From Linepithema humile (lineage: Eukaryota > Arthropoda > Insecta > Hymenoptera > Formicidae), in NCBI RefSeq assembly GCF_040581485.1, contig NC_090129.1, positions 8,294,501-8,358,500 of the forward strand: 64,000 nucleotides of DNA, read 5' to 3'. The notes under the pieces are model-generated. The model saw only the letters and a program-made list of their open reading frames with translations. It made no database searches and had not been told where the DNA came from. Numbering within the stretch: the first letter of the stretch is position 1; the number at the start of each line of letters is the position of its first letter. Below, one piece after another: positions 1 through 10,169 of the stretch. The position numbers and the translations under genes are program-made.

Positions 1-2298
1 GTGGTATATATGCTTACGGTTTCGAAAAACCTTCTGCGATTCAACAACGTGCCATCCTGCCTTGTATAAGGGGGCTCGATGTTATTGCTCAGGCCCAGTC
101 AGGTAAGAAGTTTTAATGCAAATTTACAATTAATAATACAAATTTGTAAATACTTTATATAATATATTAATCATATTTTGTGTATTTTTGTCAATTTATA
201 GGTACTGGTAAGACAGCAACATTTTCAATATCGATTCTGCAACAAATTGACACTAGTATTAAAGAGTGCCAGGCCTTGATCCTCGCACCAACTCGAGAGT
301 TAGCTCAACAAGTAAGTGATGTTTGGTAGTGGCTTATTAGAAATATTTACTTCAATAAATGTTACATTTTATATTGAGGGAATGTTAAATTTTAATATGC
401 TATTCTTATTTCTATTCAGATCCAGAAAGTGGTTATCGCTCTAGGGGATTTTATGCATGCGGAATGCCACGCGTGCATTGGTGGCACCAATGTACGTGAA
501 GATATGCGAAAACTGGATCAGGGTGTTCACGTGGTTGTCGGCACACCTGGTAGAGTGTACGATATGATCAGTCGACGTGCTCTTCGTGCAAGTAGCATCA
601 AACTGTTTGTGCTGGATGAAGCCGATGAAATGCTTTCTCGAGGATTTAAGGATCAAATCCATGATGTATTCAAACTCTTACCAAACGAAGTGCAGGTAAA
701 TACGAGAGATGTTTTTGAGCATTGTAGATTTCTGATTATAATTGCCGTCTAATAGATACTTTTATTTTAATTATCAGAAAGTATCTTTTATGGACAAGTC
801 CACAAATCATACAAGATGAAAAAGTTGCAGTATACCTTATATAATATTCAAGTTAACAAATGTATTATAATATACAGGTGCGTCGTAATAGTGTCATTTT
901 TTGACAGATGTATGTTATATGTTTGACATACGTTGTTTCCATCAAATGTATTCATTAAATTATGAATTATATGTTTTATCAAATTGTCTTTTGCCTGAAA
1001 GTAATAGTGATTAAAATGCAGTTAAAATAATAGCGATTAAAAGGCAATTATTATGACATAGCACTAATAATAAGCTAATGTTTTAAAAATTGATTAGTCA
1101 CTTTTAATATTTCTGTGATAGCAATAATTACAATATCTGTTACAGCATGATGCCATTATGTTGCACACATGTATAGTTATTTATGGAAAACATCTCAGTA
1201 AACGCAATTTATTTCTTCCATCAATATTCATATAACGCTGATCATCACATTATCGTTAATAATTTGTTGCAAGAAACTTTAGTTACTTCATACTTCTAAT
1301 GCTATTTCAAAATTATTTCTTTCAGGTTATATTACTATCTGCGACAATGCCCTCCGATGTATTGGACGTATCCAAATGCTTCATGCGGAATCCTATTCGC
1401 ATTTTAGTAAAAAAAGAAGAGTTGACACTAGAGGGTATCAAGCAATTTTTTGTTTACGTTGAACGTGAAGATTGGAAACTGGAAACTCTTTGCGATTTAT
1501 ACGATACGTTGAGTATCACTCAGGCTGTTATTTTCTGCAATACGCGGCGTAAAGTCGACTGGTTAACAGAGAGCATGCATAAACGTGACTTCACTGTTTC
1601 GGCTATGCATGGAGATATGGAACAGAAAGAACGTGATCTTATCATGAGGCAATTCCGAACTGGATCTTCTAGAGTCTTGATTACTACTGATCTTCTGGCG
1701 CGTGGTATTGATGTACAGCAGGTCTCACTCGTCATTAATTATGATTTACCTTCAAATCGAGAAAATTATATCCACAGGTAAGATGTGTTTTATTTAATAG
1801 CCCGCTCTTAATCATAATATTGAAACTGTACAACTTGTAATTTATTTGGACCTTACAAATTTTTAACTTTTATGTTTTTATAACTTTTGTCAATTTAAAA
1901 TAATCAGCTATAATTTAAATTAAATATTCTAACACAACGTTTATTTATCCCTTTAAATTTATACCACTGTTAACTTTTACGATGTACTGAAAAAATATTC
2001 ATAACAATCTTTATGTAGTATGTAAAGAGACTGCTTTTAAATTTTTTATCCAGTAAAATTCTAAACTTTTATGAAATATATATGTAATTTACACATATGT
2101 ACTTGTATACATTAAAAAATATGGATATTTAATACATGTTTTTTGTGTTACAGAATTGGTCGTGGTGGTCGTTTTGGTCGTAAGGGTGTTGCTATTAACT
2201 TCGTGACAGAGGAAGATAAACGAACCTTGAAAGATATCGAGCAATTCTATAACACTCACATCGATGAAATGCCAATGAATGTCGCTGATTTGATCTAA
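1..2298 (+). CDS. eIF4A: eIF4A, ATP-dependent DEAD-box RNA helicase (5' end outside window)
   Basis: This is the helicase subunit of the cap-binding complex eIF4F, which unwinds 5'UTR structure in the cytoplasm. The coding exons are 1-102, 202-311, 420-695, 1326-1777 and 2154-2298. All have GT-AG introns and join in one frame to give 360 residues and a TAA stop. The N-terminal ~60 residues expected for the family lie upstream of the window. Visible motifs in order are the Q-motif region (GFEKPSAIQQ), motif I (AQSGTGKT), Ia (PTRELAQQ), TPGR, DEAD, SAT, VIFCNTRRK, TTDLLARGID and HRIGRGGR, ending in NVADLI. The sequence follows eIF4A-I/II rather than the exon-junction paralogue eIF4AIII: it has QAQSG, RENYIHRIGRGGR and SATMPSDVLDV where eIF4AIII has QSQSG, RELYIHRIGRSGR and SATLPHEILEM. 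All catalytic residues are intact. Confidence 0.97.
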
Positions 2299-3192
2299 GT
2301 CCGACTGTTGGCTATAATCCATTATAATAAAAGAAATAATAAAAAGTAAGTGAAAGAAGCTCTCAGCTGATCGATCTCTCATGGTGTGTGAGTATAATAT
2401 ATATTGAGTGAGTTGGTGAACTATATCGCTTATGTAAACGCGATCTAAACCAAAATATTCCAACGTTTTTATATTCGTTTCGATTTATAATAGTAGGTTA
2501 CGGAGATAGTTATCTGTTGCGCTGCAGGAGTTAATAGTACGACTATTATTAATATTAGTGTAATTATCACTACTGTTGCCGCTACCGATATTGCTGCTGC
2601 TGCTGCTGCTGCTGCTATTATTACTATTATTCCTATCGTTACGACTATTCATATTACTATAAATATTATACTATCATTGGTATTACTGGTACTAATTGGT
2701 ATCAAGATTATTTTTTATTTTAACTTTTAACAATAGTGATATATTGTCACGATTAAAATATCACACTCCAGGGTGGTAAATATATAGAATTAAAGTACGA
2801 GAAACGCAGCTCGGCGCAGTTTGATTATAATTTACTCTTATTGGAATAGGTTAAAGGATTTATATTGCCAGAATGCGTCCATACTGTTATCCTGTCGCAA
2901 GTCCAATAATTGTCATAAAAATTTTGAAGTCTGTCTTAAGACTTCTTATTCCGCCTATTTTCCCTCAAGATATTTCTAACTGGATGATTAAGTCGATTGT
3001 GTTTAATAACTTATACTTCATGCTTCTATCACCGCGGTTACAATTTGTTTGTCTAGGCAGAGGTTTAGTTGGGTATTGGAAGGGATATTTTAATCACAAG
3101 CGTTGCCGAAGGAGATGTATATTCAGGCTTAGAACGATATGAATTTTTGTATATCCTAAATCCCAGGCGCACACACCTTCATACTAAATAAA
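2299..3192 (+). other. probable eIF4A 3'UTR with poly(A) signal
   Basis: No coding sequence is supported here. The stretch follows the eIF4A stop codon. It has a (TGC)n tract at 2592-2616 inside an imperfect ATT/ACT-rich trinucleotide stretch, and AATAAA at 3187-3192, the first canonical hexamer after the stop. Assigning it to the 3'UTR is an inference from position. Confidence 0.45.
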
Positions 3193-4543
3193 GTGTTTGA
3201 TCTTTTAAGAGAGTGTGGTCTTTGTTATTGTAATCTTTATTGTCTTTTTTATCAAATTTTATCCAATTTCACAATGAAAACCCTGTATGGACAAACTGTA
3301 CGAGTGAAATTCTCGGACTGTGAAAGGCTCCGCGTTGGGAATAAGTTTTACGGTTTACATGCCGAAAAAGTTCTCACAGTTTTCTTTTATTTGTATTTGC
3401 AGGCAGTTTTGGACGGTCCAGATGGGCGGACATATTTTTGGAAATAAAGACCAGATTTCCTGATTCAAAATCGAAGTTTTGTAAATCGATTACCTTTCTA
3501 AACTCCTGCCTTTTATAGGCTTTAACGATATGTGTATTTTTTCTTTTTTTTATACTTTTACATTATTGGTAATAGACGATCAGCTTTTAGAAGATTTTTT
3601 TTCACCTGTAAATGAAAAATTTATTGCAAATATTCTTTGCCGCATATTCATAAGTTTTTGTGCACTTATCAATACTGGACATTGAATCGAAACATCTACA
3701 TTGTGAGAACTTTTGTATCGTCTTTACAAAATAATTAAAAATATTGCGATATATCATACTCTATTGTCGTCATTAATCGTAAATTTGCAAAAATATTAGT
3801 AATAGTTTTCGAAAATTTGAACAAGTAGAATAAACTATGTGAGTGCTTCGAACATATTTTATAACTACCGATTTCCAAATGTACTGAAACACAAACTTCT
3901 TATTCGCGCATTTGAGATTTGGCTTATGCAAAATCCTATCGAATTTCCGAAAACTAGTTATTAAAAATTCTGTAAATATTATAAATGGATCTTGATGGAC
4001 TGGACCATTGCGTGTCTACTGTATTTATATATTAGTATATAAATAATATTTATGACTGAAATGAAACATAAACATATACAATAAATGTGAATGTCCTTTA
4101 TATTTGTAGTATCAATACCTTCAAATAATTTATTATTATTTAAATAAACTTGATTATAAAATATGAAAACTAATATTTAACATTACAAAGATGTGAATAG
4201 GAGTTCTGTAACTGAGAGTTTGTCATTTATTAAAATATAAGAAGAAAAATTGGTACAAATGTTGCTTAAAAATGGTAAAATATATGAACGCAGATGCATG
4301 AAATTATTTTTTTTAGTATTTTATATAATTATATAAAATTTTATATATATATATAAATTTATAGTGTCTAAATTTATAATATAATGGATTTTCAAATTAT
4401 ATGCACATGTACTTTAATTATATATAAAATTTATTATTTATTATCAATTATTTCTTTAAAGTTTTTTTAATGCTTCACGTTTTCAACGATTCAAAGGTTA
4501 GGCTAGTTTAGATTCTGTTTTTGTAAGGTTATGTTATTCACAA
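3193..4543. other. AT-rich intergenic spacer, eIF4A to BUD23
   Basis: No gene, RNA or strong repeat is seen. The spacer is AT-rich with mononucleotide and TA-rich tracts, densest around 4280-4450. Small open frames here lack splice or homology support. Confidence 0.6.
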
Positions 4544-4549
4544 CACGTG
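4544..4549 (+). promoter_or_regulatory. CACGTG E-box upstream of BUD23
   Basis: A perfect palindromic CACGTG lies about 145 bp before the BUD23 ATG. CACGTG is the Myc/Max class E-box, which in Drosophila is enriched near the start sites of ribosome-biogenesis genes. BUD23 is such a gene, so the location makes sense. Actual binding is inferred. Confidence 0.45.
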
Positions 4550-4692
4550 GGCACATAGATTTATTAGAGTTCTTTTAAAATATCACAAAAAAATAGTATT
4601 CATTTAGAAAGAAAACGACAGAAGTCGGAAAAGAGAACAGTTGCATAAAAGAAAATAAACGGTATTAGAGAATAAATAGATTATCAAACATT

Positions 4693-5939
4693 ATGTCTAA
4701 ACGTCCAGAACGTTTGGCACCACCTGAGGTGGTAAGTTTTAAACCTTTTTTAATTTGTTCTTCAAAGACTATAATTTCGAGGAATTTATAAATTATATTA
4801 ATAAATCAATATCTAATTTTATGTTTTCTTTCTATTATAGTATTATAATGAAACGGAAGCTAAGAAATACACACAAAGGTATGTATTTACAAATTAAATG
4901 ACATACGTACAGTTTTTAATAAAATTTATATATCTGCAGTTCTCGTATGATAGACATTCAAGTACAGATGTGTGAACGTGCTATCGAACTTCTTGTATTA
5001 CCAGAGGATCAGAGTTGTCTACTTTTGGATATCGGTTGTGGATCAGGTCTCAGTGGCAGCGTATTGGAAGAACAGGGACATGTATGGATAGGTGTTGACA
5101 TTTCTTCAGCCATGCTGGGTAAATATTTTAATATTTATAATAATTATGATGTACACAATATATTTACTGAATTATGTTTTGAGAATCTTTCTTTGTAACT
5201 CTATATACAAGTATATGTATAAAGTTATAGTTAATACATTATTTTTCAGAGGTGGCTGCAGAAAGAGAAACAGATGGTGACTTAATCTTAGGGGATATGG
5301 GTCAAGGATTACCATTTAGAGCTGGTGCATTTGATGGTGCTGTTAGTGTCTCTGCTCTGCAATGGTTGTGCTATGCAGATAAAGCTTCACACAATCCTAC
5401 AAAACGTTTATATCGTTTCTTCTCATCATTGTTTGCATGCTTATCAAGAAGCGCCAGAGCAGTGTTACAATTTTATCCGGAAAACAGCGAACAAGTTGAA
5501 TTAATTACTGCTCAAGCTATAAAAGCCGGCTTTTTTGGTGGTGTAGTAGTGGATTTCCCAAATAGTACAAAAGCGAAGAAAATGTTCTTAGTTTTAATGA
5601 CTGGTGGAGCTGTTCCACTTCCAAAGGCATTAGGTACAGAGAGTGAAGATAGACAAACCGTGGCTAATTCAAGAAGGTTTGATTATTATATTTTTATGAT
5701 GTATTTGTCTTTTAATTTGCATTTTGTATTTCTAATTTTGTCTTTAATTGTATTTTTATCTTACAAAAATAATTTTACGAATTTTCTATTACAGAGAATA
5801 TATGAAAAAAGCCAGGGGTAAAACATTGAAGAAAAGCAGAGACTGGATTATAGAAAAGAAAGAAAGGCGACGGCGACAAGGAAAAGAAGTTAGAGATAAT
5901 TCTAAATATACTGGACGAAAGAGATCTGGGCGATTTTGA
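4693..5939 (+). CDS. BUD23: BUD23 (WBSCR22 type), 18S rRNA (guanine-N7)-methyltransferase
   Basis: This nuclear/nucleolar SAM-dependent enzyme methylates the N7 position of a guanine in 18S rRNA during 40S maturation; in known systems it is stabilised by TRMT112. The exons are 4693-4731, 4841-4878, 4940-5118, 5250-5676 and 5795-5939, giving 275 residues against about 281 in human. The start is the first ATG and gives the family N-terminus, with PPEVYYNETEAKKYTQ then SSRMIDIQ. SAM motif I is LLLDIGCGSGLSG, followed by the acidic strand end GVDIS and by GDMGQGLPF. The C-terminal WBS_methylT region is basic (KKERRRRQGKEVR, YTGRKRSGRF) and resembles a nucleolar targeting tail. All splice sites are GT-AG and no disruption is seen. 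AATAAA at 6002-6007 follows the stop. The gene converges on MRPL46. Confidence 0.96.
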
Positions 5940-6260
5940 GATATATTTATAAAATGTTATTTTCAAAATAATTTTGATTTAGTTATTATTTTAATTTTAC
6001 AAATAAAATTTGTGAAGTAGAAAATTTAGTAATATTTAAAAATAAAACTTTTTCTTTCTAATAAAACATTTTGTAACTTTTTTAAAGAGAATATTAATAA
6101 AATATTAAAATTTGTAAATAATTATATTTAAATGCTTATGTAAAGCAAATTATTAACATTAATCTGTGCTTTGAATTCAAGATATTTGTAACATTTTAAT
6201 TTTATTTTTGTAACATTATAGTAGAAACAATAGTCACAATAAATGAATATTTTATATTAT
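5940..6260. other. overlapping convergent 3' ends of BUD23 and MRPL46
   Basis: This 321-bp AT-rich gap separates two stop codons that face each other. A plus-strand AATAAA (6002-6007) serves BUD23. A minus-strand AATAAA (TTTATT on the plus strand, 6201-6206) lies beyond the MRPL46 stop. The two 3'UTRs may therefore overlap. No gene is seen. Confidence 0.6.
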
Positions 6261-7423
6261 TTAAGTAAATAACATAAATTGTGAAATATTCTTTTGCATT
6301 TCACTAGGTAATACTTTTTCTAACTCTTTGTGATCTAGCCATTGATATTTTAAATCACTAGTAATGTCTCCATCTACATATTTTGCCAAGAAATAAAATA
6401 TCTTAGCACCGTAACTTCCTTGCTCATTAAGCTTCTTTGGATATTTATACTTATAGAATCCAATAGGTGCATTGCCATAAAATTTTACTGTTATTTTTGC
6501 ACCACATGCATCTTGCAATACTCTCTCTGCTGTCTGTAAAAGTAAAAGATGATAACTTTTGTATCAATTTTTATTTTTGCATATGTACATACATATGTAT
6601 AAAATTAATTATAGAAAAAACATACTTGTCTCATGGTTTCTCCTTCCTTTCGAATACCTTGGGGAGGTATCCAATAATTTGTATTACCTATTTTCTGTTG
6701 TATTAGTAAAAGTAAATTTTTGTCCAGTTTACGTTTTAAAGATGATGTTATATTTTCTTTATCAAATTCTAAAAATAATGCATACAAATAAATGATTTGT
6801 TGTGCTTTCAAACATTCTATAAGATTTTATCTTGAATTCAATTATTATATAAATTATTATATAAATATTATAATACTTGTACATACTTGTAATTGTTGGA
6901 GCAAATTTAAAACTGTCTAATTCTTCTTGACAACTATCTTCAAAGTCTTGCGCAGTTTGTATTAAAACGACATCTTCATCATCTACACTAATTGGCTTTT
7001 TTTTCTTCTCCTTTTCTACTCTCAATTCATGATCACACTTTAAACTATTTTCAAATTCAATTTTCTTTAAAATATTATGAAATTTTAATTCTATATCTTG
7101 CATTGGCTGTATTATAATTGGATGGCGTTCTAAACACACAGCACTGTATAAATCCCATTTTTTTACAGCTGTGACAGTACTAAATGTTTGAGTATTTTGG
7201 AGTTGAATCACATTAGGACATATTGCAATAATTTTTCTTTTTGTACCTGCAAAAATATACATTATTATAGCTTAAATTTTAGGTTAATAATCTAAATAGT
7301 AAATTACCAGTTTTTTTGAGATAACATTGCACAATATCTAAATATGATAAAAGAAAAATAATTACTTTTACCAATCAGTCTTAAATTATATGACTTTGAC
7401 AGTGTCAAAACTTGTTTAAACAT
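6261..7423 (-). CDS. MRPL46: mitochondrial large ribosomal subunit protein mL46
   Basis: This is a structural protein of the 39S mitoribosome. The minus-strand exons in coding order are 7423-7372, 7246-6887, 6768-6626 and 6533-6261, giving 275 residues (human about 279). Exon 1 encodes a short basic, hydroxylated leader (MFKQVLTLSKSYNLRLI) that fits a mitochondrial presequence. The N-terminal MRP-L46 domain includes KKWDLYSAVCLERHPII. The C-terminal half is a Nudix-like fold (KLDKNLLLLIQQK, then GNAPIGFYKYKYP). The Nudix box runs from GIRKEGETMRQ to ERVLQDACG. The catalytic R-E-x-x-E-E positions read R-V-L-Q-D-A, so hydrolase activity is not expected, in keeping with the family's structural role. 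All introns are GT-AG and no break is seen. The gene is divergent from the spliced non-coding block that starts near 7.5 kb. Confidence 0.95.
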
Positions 7424-7726
7424 TTTGGATCAGTTATATCATAACCTATTAAAGAATTTTGTGATTCTTCGATATCTCGATCGTTTCAATATCTCGATTT
7501 ATTTATTTCGATTTATGTCCAATATCTTATGGCATATCCGCAAGAAGATGCATAAGGAAATGGACCAATCCAATTTCTTATACAAGCTATGCAAGTTAGT
7601 CTGGATATACTCTTAGTATCAATCTTCAAGATTGCAATTTTTATAACACAAATTTCAAATAGTGCCGTTACTTCCGCGGCGTCCGCGCCTTTTTTACGCC
7701 GCCATGTTGTTATTATTATTCTTGCG
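7424..7726. promoter_or_regulatory. probable bidirectional promoter between MRPL46 and a divergent non-coding transcript
   Basis: The segment lies directly upstream of the MRPL46 ATG. It holds repeated TATCTCGAT words near 7470 and 7488, and a GC-rich patch (7670-7705) containing GCCGCCATGTT, a YY1/Pho-like core. A consensus donor (CTTGCG|GTAAGT, exon end 7726) faces rightwards. This suggests a plus-strand transcript that starts within this segment and diverges from MRPL46. Position and motifs are seen; promoter activity is inferred. Confidence 0.4.
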
Positions 7727-7954
7727 GTAAGTTCTGGACACAAAACGCGAATGATAATCATATTTTATCCGTTAAAAATGCGTAGCAAGTACAAATTTTG
7801 CCGATCAAAGTGATGGGCGTTTGCTAAAATGTATTATTTAGTATAATCATTTACGATTAACAGCGGAGATTCTGTTATTTCCGAAGGTGAGGGTTCATGG
7901 ATAACTTTTATTTGTTACTACTACATGAAACTAACAATAAGTAATGAATTTCAG

Positions 7955-8322
7955 ATAATCATCAATTTTTCGATCGATGTAGATCAATCTAAGGTAGAAT
8001 GGAATCTGTTTGCAGTGGAGAGAAATGCAATACTCTAGTTGGTCAGTATAATTGTTTATTATTTAAATATGTATAAATTGTGTAATAATACATACATACA
8101 CAATTACAATTTGCATTTAATAAATATTTATTATGATGCTTGAAAGATATTTTCATTAAATATTTATTAAAACATTTATGAAATATGCAATGCAACATAC
8201 TTTTAATAATTTTTAAATAATTTTTTATATGTAATTAATTTCACATATTATTCACACATATATCAACGCATATTAATTTCTTCAGATACAGCAGGAATAT
8301 TTAGGTAGTTGGAGTACAATTG
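7955..8322 (+). repeat. tandem exon-pair unit, copy A
   Basis: The first exon-like block, 7955-8041, has acceptor TTTCAG and donor GTCAGT. The intron is 244 nt. The second block, 8286-8322, has acceptor CTTCAG and donor GTGAGT. This is the most diverged copy. A leader segment at about 7770-7886 ends in donor GTGAGG and matches the leaders of the other copies around the words AAAGTGATGGGCG and CGATTAA. Confidence 0.6.
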
Positions 8323-9731
8323 GTGAGTAAATTTATTTATTGTACTTGTATCACATGTACTAATGCATAATTAGACAAAATGCTAATGTCATCCATTGTC
8401 TTATTTGTCAATATTAACTGCATAATATGTTATTGGGAAGGTAATTAGAAATAAGACACATATGAAAAAAAGAAAGAGATTAAATGAAAGCAAAGAATAA
8501 TTATTGCTTTAGAATGTTTAAGAATGTACTTCAATTTTTATCATTTGTTTGACTTGAGTATAATTAGATTTCTTATTTGTTATTTTTTTTCTTTTTTGTG
8601 CTATTTTATTATTATTTCACACTTGTTATAGCCAACAAGCGGCTAAGAAATAAAAATTATCATGTAATGCTCTTAATCAATTTATCATCAGAAATCGTGC
8701 ATTTTTCATTTTTCTATTATACCGACGATTAATATTGATACACCGCGCCATCTTTTGGTTGTCATAAAACTTTGTATGTCGCGGTTGGGAACGTGAAGCG
8801 CGAATTCCGCTCCGTGATTAATCGCGTATTTCACTCGTTAAAAGTGCGAAACGAGTGCGAATTTGGAGGTGGTAATTAAAGTGATAGGCGATTACTGGAA
8901 CATATTATTTTTACTCGGGATGTTCGCGATTAATGGTATTTCATCGATCACAGTCTGCGTACACTGGCGCGCGCGCGTACAACCAGTGTGAAATCAGTAA
9001 GTATGGATTCCGACATTTTTCTAGAATATCAAACGTTATACTTTTAGAGTAACATATTGAAAATTCGGGCAAAATGTATTGATATTGTACGTCCATTTCT
9101 ACTTTTGCATGGCCGCCAAACAATTATTATTTGTCTCGTTGCTCCGAATGTGCATACATCAGTATCGAATAGATCATGAAATGTAAGATGATACGGTTAA
9201 AATTAAGTGCGCGAATGTGTTGTAGCACAAAGTGCATTTTATGTATTGAGGCAAAGTAATATGGCGACGTAAATTGTGATTGTCAAAAGTGAAATACATA
9301 GATCGACTTATATTAGTATCTTTTCTGCGCATAAATCATTTCACTATAGCTTAAATTGGAGGCTATTAATCTAAGAATGTAACTATTATTTTTTTAGGTT
9401 AATGTTGCTTAATTATAACTAGAAGAGGAAGAAATATTTCTTTTGTCGGATAAAATCTGAAAATCTTAAATTTTTAAATATAATTTACAACAAAATAAAA
9501 AAGATGTTATGCTATTTCATAAATATTAGAACATTTTATTTGTATTCGTCTTATGATTCAAATAAAATGTATTTATTAAGTTTTATATATACATATATAT
9601 AAAATTATATGCAAGTTTTTTATCTTCTGCATTTTTATACACATTTTTAAATATTTTTTTTTTCTTTTTGATCAGTGTTTTACTAATTTTTTCACTGTTT
9701 TAATGAATTCTTAATTTTATTTTTAATACAG

Positions 9732-10164
9732 GAAATAGAGAGAATACAATGGAGCTGTATGAAACATACTTGTGTCAGAAACAGAATTGGTTTACACTGG
9801 AGAGTGTGCAAAATTAAGTGCGAATTTTCGACATTTACCAATTTTTGGCAATGATAGCACTAGGAATTTAAGAATCTGGAGCTGTTGGAGCAAACTACAA
9901 TACTCTAGTTGGTAAGTGTAATTATTCATTCATTATTTAAATATATACATACACTATTCATATATCTGAATATATATTAAAATTTTTTAATAATTTCTAA
10001 CACAATTTATTGTATTTAATTATATTTTAATTAATATGGAAACTAATATGGAAATTAAATAATACATAACAATTAAGATATATAAAAGAGTATGATAATT
10101 TCAATAAAATATATATTAATTTCAGGTACAGCTGATAGCGTGCTTGGCTAGAGTACAACAATCG
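9732..10164 (+). repeat. tandem exon-pair unit, copy B
   Basis: The first block, 9732-9911, follows AATACAG and ends in CTAGTTG before GTAAGT. The intron is 214 nt. The second block is 10126-10164, with acceptor TTTCAG and donor GTGAGT. It is nearly identical in its splice-site regions to copy C. A related leader lies at about 8835-8996 with donor GTAAGTATG. Between this and copy A is AT-rich sequence without a gene. Confidence 0.65.
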
Positions 10165-10169
10165 GTGAG

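Noticed and set aside
1145..1245. possible C/D snoRNA in eIF4A intron 3
   Set aside because: ATGATGC is an imperfect C box, the CTGA is placed without a terminal stem, and no guide region could be assigned.
1..2298. eIF4AIII as an alternative identity for the first gene
   Set aside because: Diagnostic words (QAQSG, RGGRFGRKG, SATMPSDVL) match eIF4A-I/II, not the exon-junction paralogue.
7308..7337. in-frame 30-nt microexon in the first intron of MRPL46
   Set aside because: Both splice sites exist and the phase fits, but the upstream intron would be only 34 nt, too short for normal splicing. Direct joining of 7372 to 7246 was preferred.
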